From: CAYRDK01 sp043819345
GTDB taxonomy: Bacteria; Omnitrophota; Gorgyraeia; Velamenicoccales; Velamenicoccaceae
Length of the DNA: 64,000 nucleotides
Reading direction: 5' to 3'
NCBI GenBank assembly: GCA_043819345.1
Contig: JBDREX010000007.1
Coordinates: forward strand, 62,001-126,000
Shown: piece by piece, positions 9,495 to 18,814 of the stretch
Layout of the letters: every line of letters begins with the position of its first letter
How positions within the stretch are numbered: the stretch's first letter is position 1
Translations under genes and position numbers: made by a program
Notes under the pieces: model-generated
What the model was told of the DNA's origin: nothing
Databases searched by the model: none
The model's input: the letters and a program-made list of their open reading frames with translations, nothing else

Positions 9495-10934
9495 ATGGCA
9501 GATGTTGTCTTAATCAATAGCCCTATTATACTCTATCAAGATGCAGAGGATAAAAACAGTTTTCGCTGGCATGGAGGAGATGAACGCTCTGTTTATCCCT
9601 TGGGAGTTCTTTATATTGCAGCCTATTTGGAGCAAAAAGGGCATAGTGTTAGGGTGATTGATATGGCTCCAGAGGGAAAGACGTTGTTAGATATTTATGA
9701 TATTTTAAAAACGGAAAAACCTTATGTTGTTGGCATCTCTTCATTAACGACAAGTATCCAATCGGCTGTGTCTTTGGCTTCAGCTATTAAACAGAAGTTT
9801 GGTGATGCGATTCATGTTGGTTTGGGGGGAGTTCATTTGTGCGTGGATCCTACTTTTGTTGATCGGTTTCCTGTGTTTGACTTTGGGGTTATTGGCGATG
9901 GAGAAAAAACTTTAGAGCAAATTCTTGTTCAAGTTAAACGGGGCGAGAAAGTCAGGGGTATATTTCATGGAGAAACAATCAAAAATTTAGACGAGCTTCC
10001 CTTTCCTGCCAGACATTTGATTGATCCAAAGATTTATCTAAGGGAGGAGCAGCTAAAATTCGAGGTTTCAATGGCGGGGGTACTTGGTTCAAGGGGGTGT
10101 CCTTATCAGTGTTGTTTTTGTTGTATCCCTTCGATTGCAGGTAAGGTGCGCATGCGATCGGCGAAAAACATTGTTGATGAAATGGAGGCTGTCTACGATC
10201 AATGCCGTGGCAACTACAATTTTATTGATGATTGTTTGACGTTAAGTAAGAAACATACCCTTGCGTTTTGTCAGGAGATTATTGACAGGCGTCTAAAAGT
10301 ACGTTGGCTGGCTTCTACGCGCGCTAATACCATTGATGATGAGGTGGCCAAGGCATTGAAAAGGGCTGGATGCGCTGATATCTACTTTGGTGTTGAATCT
10401 GGTAACGAGAGGGTGCGTAATGAGGTTATTAAAAAGAAGGTGACTGATAAAGATATTGCTAAAGCTGTTTATCATTGTCGCAAACAAGGCATTTTAACCA
10501 ATCTTTTTTTGATGGTTGGATTTCCCGGGGAGACGAAAAAAGAGATGATGGATACGGTTAAAATTGGCAACAGGGTTAAGGCGGATATAGTTGGAATTCA
10601 TCTGACAATCCCTTTTCCGGGTAGTGAAATTTATAAACATTGCATTGAAAAAAATATACTTCCAAAAGACATTATTGACCAATACGCTTTGGGAAAATTA
10701 GGGCGAGGATTCAGAGATGTTTGGCCCTTGTTTATACCGGAAGGTAGCTCCATAGAAGAATTAATTACGATCAAAAAGAAAGTCTACACATCTTTTTATT
10801 TAAATCCTTTTTGGATGTTGAGACGTATGCGAACCTGGTTTGTTATTCCTGGAAAATTTAGAGAAGATCTCAAGCTATTTAAGATTGCTCTTTATGTTTT
10901 TAAAACTGGCGGAACGAAGGGGCAATTATCTTGA
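9495..10934 (+). CDS. B12-binding-domain radical SAM protein (3 of 4)
   Basis: 479 aa, preceded by an excellent AAAGGAG ribosome site. The B12-binding-like half shows VGLGGVHLC and FGVIGDGEKTLEQI; the position of the cobalamin-ligand motif reads DMAPEG, lacking the His of DxHxxG. The radical SAM motif is CPYQCCFC (Cys202, Cys206, Cys209), with two extra adjacent cysteines (207 and 210). FIDDCLT and FGVESGNERVR follow. The stop codon overlaps the TTG start of the next membrane-protein gene by 4 nt, so the two are probably translated together. Substrate unknown; methyl transfer to an unactivated carbon is the family default. Confidence 0.9.
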   Translation: MADVVLINSPIILYQDAEDKNSFRWHGGDERSVYPLGVLYIAAYLEQKGHSVRVIDMAPEGKTLLDIYDILKTEKPYVVGISSLTTSIQSAVSLASAIKQKFGDAIHVGLGGVHLCVDPTFVDRFPVFDFGVIGDGEKTLEQILVQVKRGEKVRGIFHGETIKNLDELPFPARHLIDPKIYLREEQLKFEVSMAGVLGSRGCPYQCCFCCIPSIAGKVRMRSAKNIVDEMEAVYDQCRGNYNFIDDCLTLSKKHTLAFCQEIIDRRLKVRWLASTRANTIDDEVAKALKRAGCADIYFGVESGNERVRNEVIKKKVTDKDIAKAVYHCRKQGILTNLFLMVGFPGETKKEMMDTVKIGNRVKADIVGIHLTIPFPGSEIYKHCIEKNILPKDIIDQYALGKLGRGFRDVWPLFIPEGSSIEELITIKKKVYTSFYLNPFWMLRRMRTWFVIPGKFREDLKLFKIALYVFKTGGTKGQLS

Positions 10935-12781
10935 AGTGGATCATAGCAAAAATTAACCATGCGAAAAGGGCTTACCAATCTTTGATAAACAGATTGGAGA
11001 AAATGATTGTTTTTCGGCATGGGGTGAAAATTCTGAAAAAAAGCTATTTGTTTTTTGTGTTTTTGTTTATTGCCATCCTTGTCTTAGCCTTGCTACCCTA
11101 TTACCAGAACGGTTCCATGATTCTCGGAGGAGAAGGAAATTATGTTGTTGATTTTAAGACATATTTTTCGCAATTCGGATTTTCGTGGCATTCTTCATTA
11201 TTTGGGGCGGGTTCACCCAATAGGACTCCAATGTTATCAGGTCTTAATCTTGTTTTCATAAGGCTGATCGAAATTTTTACTAAAAGTGAAGTTTTAGCAA
11301 ACTTTTTTCTTATATTTTCTCTTTTTTTCTTTCCCTTTTTGGGCATGTTTTTAGTATCAAGATATTTTAAAGCCACTCCCTTTACCGCTTTTTTGTGTTC
11401 TTTGTTTTATGTGGTGAACCCTCTGGTTATATATGAATTAAACAGCTTAAATCAGTGGAATGTTTTTTCTATTGCTGTAATGCCTTTATTTTTCTGGGTT
11501 GTTGTAAAATATTACAATCAGAATTTGAAGCTTTTTTTGGTTTTTGGGTTAATGTCAGCGGCTTGTGCGTTTGCTTTTACAAATCCACCTATGTTTGTTA
11601 TTGTCCAGATAGCTTTGGTTTTTTCAGTTGGTTTTGCTTCATATTATCATGAGCAAAAGTTCGCTTTATTTAAAGTCATAAAGAAGTATTGCTTAGTTTT
11701 TACTTCATTGATTGTGTTTAACCTTTTTTGGGTCTTAAGTGTTATTGTCGCTCTTTTGACGGCGGAGAAAGTTTATGTGCAATCTTTTGCGGATCAATGG
11801 CTGAATATAACAGTAAGAGGAGCTTTTCCAATCCTTGCAAGAATGTTTTCTTTGACGGTTTTGCTTGGACAGGACGCAGGTTATGATTTTTATGCTTTTT
11901 GGTATAATGCGTTTTTGTCCCGGTTTATCGCGTTGGTCCCCTTGTTGATTGTGGTCTATTTCATATATTTTGTCAAAATCGAGCGAAAAAAGAGAAAACT
12001 TAATTTAGCTATTTTGATTTCGTTGCTGTCGGTTCTTTTTTTCGCTAAAGGTAATGCCCATCCATTTGGTTTCATTTATATGTTTTTATATAAAAATGTT
12101 CCATTTTTTAGTTTTTTTAAAACTCCTGTTGAAAAGTTTGGCCTTTTATATGTTTTTATTCTTTCGTTGTTGCTTCTGCGGGTTATGGTTGATTATAGAA
12201 ATAATCGCTTTTATAAAAAGGCAAGAGGTGCATTATTTTTTTATCTTGTCTTTTGTTGTGTCCCTCTTATGAAGGGGCAAATCATTGCGGATTTAAAAAC
12301 AACGGAAACGGATTATGTCACAAGAAGATTTATAGATAAAAAGGAATATCAGTTATTTCGGGAGGAAGTCAATAGTGATCCATACTCCTATAGGATTCTT
12401 TGCCTACCCGGGGTCGGCAATTATCAGGTATTTCTGCCAAGTGTTAATGGAAAGTTTTATTCAGGGATGGATCCGGTTGTCATGAATATTAATAAAACAG
12501 CATTGACGTCTTATACAGGAATGAAGCTGGCAGATATTCTTTTTTATCATTTAAAAGATGTCAAAAGCCTCGAGCAGATATTGGCGTTTTTTAATATTGA
12601 TAAAATTCTTATTAATGAAGATTCTGTCCCTTGGTTTGGATACGTAGGGGAAAGCAAGGATCTGCCTTCTTTGAAGCGAATATTGGATTCTTCTTATGGC
12701 TCTAAGAAGTGGTCAAATCTAACGCTTTATGATGTTTCCGGCGATGCGCTTCCCTATGTTTATGCGGTAGGAGATGAATAA
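10931..12781 (+). CDS. Polytopic membrane protein, GT-C glycosyltransferase-like
   Basis: 616 aa with a TTG start overlapping the previous stop (TTGA). About 12 hydrophobic segments run from residue 38 to 450, followed by a soluble C-terminal part of about 170 aa. The first external loop has GGEGNYVVDF, and the sequence FKTPVEKFG precedes a late membrane span. The layout resembles AftD/DUF3367 and YfhO-type GT-C enzymes, which use polyprenyl-phosphate sugars on the outer face of the membrane. The similarity I can see is in topology and loop character rather than a diagnostic motif. A later ATG at 11003 (residue 25) is a possible alternative start but lacks the coupling. Confidence 0.62.
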   Translation: MKWIIAKINHAKRAYQSLINRLEKMIVFRHGVKILKKSYLFFVFLFIAILVLALLPYYQNGSMILGGEGNYVVDFKTYFSQFGFSWHSSLFGAGSPNRTPMLSGLNLVFIRLIEIFTKSEVLANFFLIFSLFFFPFLGMFLVSRYFKATPFTAFLCSLFYVVNPLVIYELNSLNQWNVFSIAVMPLFFWVVVKYYNQNLKLFLVFGLMSAACAFAFTNPPMFVIVQIALVFSVGFASYYHEQKFALFKVIKKYCLVFTSLIVFNLFWVLSVIVALLTAEKVYVQSFADQWLNITVRGAFPILARMFSLTVLLGQDAGYDFYAFWYNAFLSRFIALVPLLIVVYFIYFVKIERKKRKLNLAILISLLSVLFFAKGNAHPFGFIYMFLYKNVPFFSFFKTPVEKFGLLYVFILSLLLLRVMVDYRNNRFYKKARGALFFYLVFCCVPLMKGQIIADLKTTETDYVTRRFIDKKEYQLFREEVNSDPYSYRILCLPGVGNYQVFLPSVNGKFYSGMDPVVMNINKTALTSYTGMKLADILFYHLKDVKSLEQILAFFNIDKILINEDSVPWFGYVGESKDLPSLKRILDSSYGSKKWSNLTLYDVSGDALPYVYAVGDE

Positions 12782-13931
12782 TTCTGTGAAAAGAGTTGAT
12801 TTAATAGCTTATAAAATGAATTCATCTGATTCAGAGCACTTTGTAAAAGATGTTCTATCTTTTAGTCGGAATTCTATTGTGTTTATGTTTGATTTTGAAA
12901 AAATATCAATTGTTCATAAGCCGAAGAATATTAATTTATTAGGTGTAAAAAAAATCCCTATTTTTAGAGTTAGGAATTATCGCTTATTTTGTTTTCTGGC
13001 GCCAGTTTTTTTCATTATAAACTTTTTTATTCTTTTTATTTTTTTTATGTATCTGTGTCTGAGATTTCGTCCAAAGGCCTGCTGGATGGAAAATGTTTTT
13101 GCTGGCTTTATCATGGGCATCTTGCGTCGATGTGGATTATGTCAGAAGGCCATCTATGTGCCTGGCGATTGGCTTGTGAATTCAAAAAACGATAGTTTTT
13201 TTAAATATCTTGGCAATAATGTTGTTTTTCCAGTGACTGATTATTTTGCGTGTCGTTTTAGTGATCTTGTGTTGCATCATTCGCAAGCGATTAGTGACGC
13301 CCGCACAAATTTTTGGCATAAAAAAGTGACACGAATTGAAAAGCCATATATTTATCGGCCAAGGATCATGGTAAATGAATCAATTCAGAATGATTCTGCT
13401 AGAAAAAAAATTTGTTTTATTGGCCAAATACGAAAGGATTCAGGACTGGATATCATTGTTAATATGCTTCAGCTTTTAAGGCAGGAAATTGATATTGCCC
13501 TTGTTGTTATCGGCCCAAATACCCACGAATATGAAGCATTAAAAAAAATCGTAAATGTTCATGGGCTTGAAGATTGTGTGAAATTTTATGGTTTTATCGA
13601 AACCGACCATTTGGGTGAAATTTTATCTGAATGCTTTTGTGGCCTCAATCTTTTAACGTCGAAAGATAGTTATTCTTCGTTTGCGATGCCTGGAAAGCTT
13701 ATGCACTATATTCAACACTTGCTTCCCGTTATTGTTTCTGAAGGCATTGGTTATTTTTCTTCTGAGGTCAAGGGGCATGATTTAGGCCAAGTTATTGAGG
13801 CAAAGCCCGATAACATAAAAGAATCCCTGGTAGGCATGTATCATGATTACGCAATTTATAAACAAAATATATTAAAATATATCAATAATTTTCCGGTATC
13901 TGATATTAAGGATTTAATAACTCAGTCATGA
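12774..13931 (+). CDS. Glycosyltransferase, GT4-like
   Basis: 385 aa. The C-terminal half has GT4 features: KKICFIGQIRKDSGLDIIV, VVIGPNTHEYEAL, VKFYGFIETDHLGEIL and an SSFAMPGKLMHYIQHLLPVI donor-site helix. There the usual E-x7-E is replaced by a PGKL-type sequence, as in many divergent GT4 proteins. The N-terminus includes a strongly hydrophobic stretch (about residues 70-97) that may insert in or lie on the membrane. It overlaps the upstream membrane protein by 8 nt and the downstream radical SAM gene by 4 nt. Donor sugar unknown. Confidence 0.78.
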   Translation: MNNSVKRVDLIAYKMNSSDSEHFVKDVLSFSRNSIVFMFDFEKISIVHKPKNINLLGVKKIPIFRVRNYRLFCFLAPVFFIINFFILFIFFMYLCLRFRPKACWMENVFAGFIMGILRRCGLCQKAIYVPGDWLVNSKNDSFFKYLGNNVVFPVTDYFACRFSDLVLHHSQAISDARTNFWHKKVTRIEKPYIYRPRIMVNESIQNDSARKKICFIGQIRKDSGLDIIVNMLQLLRQEIDIALVVIGPNTHEYEALKKIVNVHGLEDCVKFYGFIETDHLGEILSECFCGLNLLTSKDSYSSFAMPGKLMHYIQHLLPVIVSEGIGYFSSEVKGHDLGQVIEAKPDNIKESLVGMYHDYAIYKQNILKYINNFPVSDIKDLITQS

Positions 13932-15241
13932 GCGTTGTGGGATACAGTATGAACAAGACCATTCAAATCAATTTTATTTTAACGCCTTTGCCGTTTTTGG
14001 GGGATCCAAAAAGAAACGCCCCATTGGGAGTGATGTATCTTGCCGCGGTGACTGAAAAAAATGGCTTCAGCACGATAATAACCGATATAAGAGACCGATC
14101 ATGCGAAGATTCTTTGGATTTTATTCCGCAGGCAAAAGTCTATGCGTTTTCTTCTACAACGCCGGAGTATCCTATTGTCAGAGAAGTTGCCCGGAGGTTA
14201 AAAGCTCGTCAGCAGGATTGCTTAATTATTCTTGGCGGTGTTCACGCAACTGTTTGTTTTGATAGTATTGATTCATGTTTTGATGTTGTGGCTGTTGGTG
14301 AAGGTGAAAAGATGATTATTGAAATCCTTCTTGATTATGAAAAGGGCCAGCTTAAGAATAGAATTTACAGGGGTTCTTTTGTTGAAGAGCTTTCTTTGCT
14401 TCCACACCCAGCACGTCATCTTGTTTCAAAAGACGCTTTTGTCTCTCATCAATTGGTTGAAAAAGGAAAGCCTGCAACGACTATTTTAGGATCAAGGGGG
14501 TGTGCTTTCGCTTGTTCTTTTTGTGCGAGTAAGCTTATGTGGCATCAGAAATGTCGTTTTCGCGATCCCGAAAATATCATTGAGGAGATTATAGAGCTCA
14601 AAAAAAGGTATGGTGTTCAACAGCTAAGATTTCAGGATGATGCCTTAGAAATTAATCGTCCATGGTTGGAAAAAATATGTTCTAAAATAAAACCGTTAGG
14701 TTTTACATGGAGGGCAAATGCCAGGATTAATACGACCTTCCGAAGCAAGGATATTTTACCCTTAATGAAGGAAGCGGGTTGTGATGAACTTTGTTACGGG
14801 ATAGAGTCTCCGGAGCAGTTTGTGCTTGATAAATGCAACAAGAATATGCTCATCTCGCAGGCTTATGAAGTATTGCGTTTGGTGCAAGAGGCTGGAATGA
14901 AGGTCCGAATTTTTTTAATTATCGGCCTTCCTGGCCAAGATAAAGATGTTGCGAAAAATATGATTGCTTTTATTGAGCAGGCGCATCCTTCGGCTGTGGA
15001 TTTATCAACATTTGTCCCTTTCCCGGGGTGCGATATTTATCACAATGCAGCTAAGTACGGGGTTGTTTTGAATTCCGATATTGATTTTAATGATTATGTA
15101 ATGACGCGGGGATTGTATGGGAATGAAAAGGAAAAAGATTTTGTTTTTAAACATGATAAATTGGCAAATGAGCAGTTAAAAGATTTAAGAGCGGAAGTTC
15201 TTGAATTTATTCAAAGCTATAATCTTGTGCAGAACAAGTAA
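13928..15241 (+). CDS. B12-binding-domain radical SAM protein (4 of 4)
   Basis: 437 aa. B12-binding-like N-terminus with IILGGVHATV and VVAVGEGEKMIIEI; radical SAM motif CAFACSFC (Cys192, Cys196, Cys199) preceded by LGSRG, then FQDDALE and YGIESPEQ. The family character is clear; DxHxxG is not seen. The ATG at 13928 overlaps the preceding stop; an internal ATG at 13949 (MNKTIQ) would also give a complete domain. Located directly upstream of the GDP-fucose genes, it may modify the same nucleotide sugar or a glycan built from it, but nothing in the sequence proves this. Confidence 0.9.
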   Translation: MSVVGYSMNKTIQINFILTPLPFLGDPKRNAPLGVMYLAAVTEKNGFSTIITDIRDRSCEDSLDFIPQAKVYAFSSTTPEYPIVREVARRLKARQQDCLIILGGVHATVCFDSIDSCFDVVAVGEGEKMIIEILLDYEKGQLKNRIYRGSFVEELSLLPHPARHLVSKDAFVSHQLVEKGKPATTILGSRGCAFACSFCASKLMWHQKCRFRDPENIIEEIIELKKRYGVQQLRFQDDALEINRPWLEKICSKIKPLGFTWRANARINTTFRSKDILPLMKEAGCDELCYGIESPEQFVLDKCNKNMLISQAYEVLRLVQEAGMKVRIFLIIGLPGQDKDVAKNMIAFIEQAHPSAVDLSTFVPFPGCDIYHNAAKYGVVLNSDIDFNDYVMTRGLYGNEKEKDFVFKHDKLANEQLKDLRAEVLEFIQSYNLVQNK

Positions 15242-15255
15242 AAGAGGAGTTATCC

Positions 15256-16311
15256 GTGAAAAAGGTTAAAAAAGCACTCATAACGGGGATTACGGGCCAG
15301 GATGGATCTTATTTAGCAGAATTTCTACTGTATAAAGGCTACGAAGTTCATGGGATCATAAGAAGAGCGAGTACTTTTAATACAGAACGAGTGGATCATA
15401 TTTATGTTGATTCTCATAATCCAAAAGCGCGCTTATTTATGCATTATGGTGATCTTTCCGATTCAGAGCAGGTGGCGCACATCATTTACAATATCAAGCC
15501 GGATGAAGTTTATCACTTAGGGGCTCAAAGCCATGTGAGGGTGAGTTTTGATATTCCTGAGTATACCTCAGACATAGTCGCTTTGGGAACAACGAGGATT
15601 TTAGAAGCTATCCGCCGTTCGAAAAGGAGTATTAAATTTTATCAGGCATCGTCTTCAGAGATGTTTGGAGCCTCAGCTCCTCCACAAGATGAAAAAACTC
15701 TTTTTTCTCCTCGGAGTCCTTATGCTTGCGCAAAAGTTTATTCTTATTGGCTCGCGAGGAATTACCGTGAAGGTTATAATATTTTTACAGCGAATGGGAT
15801 CCTTTTTAATCATGAAAGCCCCAGAAGAGGAGAGACGTTTGTGACGCGTAAAATTACGCGGGCAATTGCAGCAATACTTGCTAAAAAACAGCGTTTTTTG
15901 TATTTGGGAAATCTTAATGCAAGGCGCGACTGGGGATTTGCTCCTGAGTATGTGATGGCTATGTGGAAAATTTTACAGCAAAAAAAAGGGGATGATTTTG
16001 TTATTGGTTCCGGAAAGGCTTACTCGGTAAGAGAATTTGTTTGCGAGGCATTTTCTTATGTTGGCCTAGATTGGAAAAAATATGTCCATTGTGACAAACG
16101 ATATTTTCGGCCGACAGAAGTAGATTGTTTGATCGCAAATGCTGAAAAAGCAAAAAAAGTTTTAAACTGGAAAGCTGCCGTAGGGTTTAAAGATCTGGTT
16201 AAGATTATGATAGATGCGGATATGCGTAAAGCCGGCCTAAGTGTTATTGGTGAAGGTGACGACATCATAGAGAAGAAATTTAAGGGGCAGCGTTGGTGGA
16301 AGGTTGATTGA
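15256..16311 (+). CDS. gmd: GDP-mannose 4,6-dehydratase
   Basis: 351 aa, GTG start after AAAGAGGAG. It converts GDP-D-mannose to GDP-4-keto-6-deoxy-D-mannose, the first step to GDP-L-fucose. The sequence shows the cofactor motif ITGITGQDGSYL, the GMD-specific GIIRRAS loop, LGAQSHVRVSF, SSSEMFG and the catalytic YxxxK as YACAK, then ILFNHESPRRG and ARRDWGFA, all highly characteristic. Length is normal for the family. GDP-L-fucose synthase lies 0.9 kb downstream with an FkbM methyltransferase between them, so this operon can make GDP-L-fucose and possibly O-methylate a product. One of the safest calls in the window. Confidence 0.95.
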   Translation: MKKVKKALITGITGQDGSYLAEFLLYKGYEVHGIIRRASTFNTERVDHIYVDSHNPKARLFMHYGDLSDSEQVAHIIYNIKPDEVYHLGAQSHVRVSFDIPEYTSDIVALGTTRILEAIRRSKRSIKFYQASSSEMFGASAPPQDEKTLFSPRSPYACAKVYSYWLARNYREGYNIFTANGILFNHESPRRGETFVTRKITRAIAAILAKKQRFLYLGNLNARRDWGFAPEYVMAMWKILQQKKGDDFVIGSGKAYSVREFVCEAFSYVGLDWKKYVHCDKRYFRPTEVDCLIANAEKAKKVLNWKAAVGFKDLVKIMIDADMRKAGLSVIGEGDDIIEKKFKGQRWWKVD

Positions 16312-17198
16312 TGAAAATAGTTGCGGCCGTAAAAAGGTTCATAGCGTTTCCCTTGGTGTCTGAGTTATTGTCACGAGGGATTGTTTTCAGCGTCTGGATA
16401 AAGAATAAACAGGTGCGCCAGAGGGTTTCTTTTCTAGAACTTTTGGGGTATTGTTTTGCTGTGCCCTCTTTTCTGCAGGCCAGAAAGTATTTTTCCTATT
16501 CTCATTCCAAAGAGGATTTTAATTATTATAAAATAGAGGGACAGAAAAAGTTTTTTAATTATCCTAAGTGTTTGTCTGTAACAGATTTGTGTTATCTGAT
16601 TTATGAGCATTTTCATAAAAAGGGGTGGCACTACTATGAAATTCCGCAGACACAGGTTAAAGAAGGTGATACGATTGTTGACTGCGGGGCTGCGGAGGGC
16701 CTTTTTTCTTTTAAAAACCAAACATGCGCCAGCCGTCTTTATTTGTTTGAGCCTCTGCCTATTTTTGTAAAATCGCTCAAATTTTTATTCAAGGACAGTC
16801 CTCATGTTTTTGTTATTGAAGAAGCTGCTTCTGATAAAGAAGAGGTGATTTATTTAAAACCCAATTCTGTTGGATCTGTTTGTCAAAAAGAAGCTGATGA
16901 TAATTGCCTCAAAATAAAGGCATCCACCATTGATTCTCATTTTTATGATAAAGGCATAAAGGTTGACTATATAAAAGCTGATGTAGAGGGTTTTGAGGAA
17001 AATGTTGTTTTAGGGGCCTTGAAGACGATCTTACGGGATAAGCCTAAAATGGCTCTTGCTACTTACCATCAAGGCCAAGATCATAGGCGAATTATTGACA
17101 TTGTCCGTGCCCAGGTGCCACAATATCGTTTTTTTGAAAAGGGAATTGGTGGCAGAAATGGAAGCCCTGTTATTTTGCATATGTGGGTTGATAAATAA
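16311..17198 (+). CDS. FkbM-family SAM-dependent methyltransferase
   Basis: 295 aa from the ATG at 16311, which overlaps the gmd stop (TGATG); an in-frame TTG at 16308 is less likely. FkbM enzymes O-methylate hydroxyls, often on sugars. The SAM motif region TIVDCGAAEGLFS (about residue 120) is followed by LYLFEPLPIF, VIEEAASDKE, STIDSHF and YIKADVEGFEENVV, then KPKMALATYH; these are hallmarks of the family. The first 100 residues are a less conserved helical extension. Set between gmd and the fucose synthase, it is a good candidate for methylating a deoxyhexose residue of the surface glycan. Confidence 0.86.
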   Translation: MKIVAAVKRFIAFPLVSELLSRGIVFSVWIKNKQVRQRVSFLELLGYCFAVPSFLQARKYFSYSHSKEDFNYYKIEGQKKFFNYPKCLSVTDLCYLIYEHFHKKGWHYYEIPQTQVKEGDTIVDCGAAEGLFSFKNQTCASRLYLFEPLPIFVKSLKFLFKDSPHVFVIEEAASDKEEVIYLKPNSVGSVCQKEADDNCLKIKASTIDSHFYDKGIKVDYIKADVEGFEENVVLGALKTILRDKPKMALATYHQGQDHRRIIDIVRAQVPQYRFFEKGIGGRNGSPVILHMWVDK

Positions 17199-17216
17199 AT
17201 TTGAGGAATCCAGAGA

Positions 17217-18176
17217 ATGAAAAGTTGTGATTTAGCAAAAAAAAGGGTTATTGTAACGGGAGGGGCAGGGTTTTTAGGCCAAAATGTTGTAAGAAAATTG
17301 CACAAAATTGGGTGTCAGGATGTGTTCGTTGTTCGAAGCAAAGATTATGATCTGGTTAATTTTGACGCGGTTAAAAGGCTTTATTGTGATGTAAAGCCTG
17401 ATATTGTGGTCCATCTTGCAGCTAAGGTAGGAGGGATTGGAGCCAACAGAAAGAATCCGGGCAAATTTTTTTATGACAACCTCATGATGGGCGTGCAGTT
17501 GATGGAGTTAGGCAGAGAGTTTGGGTTAGAAAAGTTTGTAGCATTGGGAACAATTTGTGCTTATCCGAAATTTGCGAATGTTCCTTTTATGGAGGAACAT
17601 CTTTGGGATGGCTATCCTGAGGAGACGAACGCGCCATATGGATTAGCTAAAAAGATGCTACTCGTTCAATCGCAAGCCTATAGGCAGCAGTATGATTTTA
17701 ATTCAATTTTTTTATTGCCTGTTAATCTTTATGGGCCAGCGGATAATTTTGATGATGAAACGTCTCACGTGATCCCAGCCCTTATAAAGAAATGTTTTGA
17801 CGCGGTAAGGGATCGGAAAGACGAAATTATAGGCTGGGGGACAGGAAGTCCAACAAGAGAGTTTCTTTATGTTGAAGATTGCGCTGATGCGATTATTTTA
17901 GCCACACAGAGATATGATGCAAGTAATCCTATTAATATTGGGACTGGAATGGAGATTTCCATTAAGGATTTATTTGAACTTATCGCGCGATTGGTTGGAT
18001 TTAAGGGCCGTATTAAATGGGATTCATCAAAACCCGACGGGCAGCCCAGGCGTAGGCTTGATGTAACAAAGGCTGTGGATGTTTTTGGTTTTAAGGCGAA
18101 GGTGGGTCTCGAGGATGGGCTAAAGAAAACAGTGGATTGGTATAGTTTATTTTTGAAGGAAAAGAGGGGTTGTTGA
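17217..18176 (+). CDS. fcl: GDP-L-fucose synthase
   Basis: 319 aa. It epimerises and reduces GDP-4-keto-6-deoxy-mannose to GDP-L-fucose. Evidence: TGGAGFLGQNVV cofactor motif; HLAAKVGGIGANR, which is diagnostic for this enzyme; GTICAYPK; the catalytic NAPYGLAKKMLL (YxxxK); LLPVNLYGPADNFD and the C-terminal GTGSPTREFLYVED. Length matches the family. It lies 18 nt after the FkbM gene and its stop overlaps the next ATG (TGATG). Together with gmd it completes the GDP-L-fucose pathway from GDP-mannose. Confidence 0.94.
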   Translation: MKSCDLAKKRVIVTGGAGFLGQNVVRKLHKIGCQDVFVVRSKDYDLVNFDAVKRLYCDVKPDIVVHLAAKVGGIGANRKNPGKFFYDNLMMGVQLMELGREFGLEKFVALGTICAYPKFANVPFMEEHLWDGYPEETNAPYGLAKKMLLVQSQAYRQQYDFNSIFLLPVNLYGPADNFDDETSHVIPALIKKCFDAVRDRKDEIIGWGTGSPTREFLYVEDCADAIILATQRYDASNPINIGTGMEISIKDLFELIARLVGFKGRIKWDSSKPDGQPRRRLDVTKAVDVFGFKAKVGLEDGLKKTVDWYSLFLKEKRGC

Positions 18177-18799
18177 TGAAGAATGCACTAAGGCAGGCTG
18201 CATGTATGTTGTGCCTGGTTTTTTTTATCTTTGTTTTGCTATCTAGTTTGGTTTATGCCCATGAGGGTGTATTTGTTGAAGGGGATGAAAATATTTTACC
18301 GCTATTAACACACACGCGATATTTCAAAGACAAACCTTTGATTTTTTTTAAAGATCAGCTCGACACTTCGTTGCTGGAAAAGGTTGATGCTATTGTAATG
18401 AGCGATTCAACACAGAATGATATTATTTTTAAATTGATGAAATGGATAGACCTGAAACAGGGGCGCAATGAAGTTTTTATTTCTGATGAAGGCCTTTATG
18501 GCCTTTTTATCAGTCGAGAACAGATCTTGAAGAAAAAAATCGGCTATTTTTTAGTTACATTTAATCAGAAACAGTTTTTTGTGGAAAGTGAGAGGCTGTC
18601 GCTCACAGACGAGCTGGTTAAAATAAAACAATTTCTTTTAAAGAAAGGAAAAAATATTATTAAAATTGAGTGCGGCGAGGAAGAGGCATTTTTTGTTTTA
18701 GGTGCAAAAAATGATTATTTAGCTATAGACCATAAGCTGAAAAATAAAGAATTCTGTTATATTTTCAAGAAAAGAAAAGGTACTTTTTACATTTACTAA
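18176..18799 (+). CDS. Hypothetical exported protein
   Basis: 207 aa from the ATG at 18176, overlapping the fcl stop; AAAGAGGGG lies upstream. A clear signal peptide (basic NALRQ, hydrophobic core, cleavage likely after SLVYA) precedes a soluble domain rich in Lys and Phe with no family I recognise. It lies 15 nt before a second, much larger exported protein, so the two probably work together outside the cytoplasmic membrane, perhaps in glycan assembly. An in-frame TTG at 18170 is possible but unneeded. Confidence 0.6.
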   Translation: MKNALRQAACMLCLVFFIFVLLSSLVYAHEGVFVEGDENILPLLTHTRYFKDKPLIFFKDQLDTSLLEKVDAIVMSDSTQNDIIFKLMKWIDLKQGRNEVFISDEGLYGLFISREQILKKKIGYFLVTFNQKQFFVESERLSLTDELVKIKQFLLKKGKNIIKIECGEEEAFFVLGAKNDYLAIDHKLKNKEFCYIFKKRKGTFYIY

Positions 18800-18814
18800 C
18801 AAAATTTAAATAAA

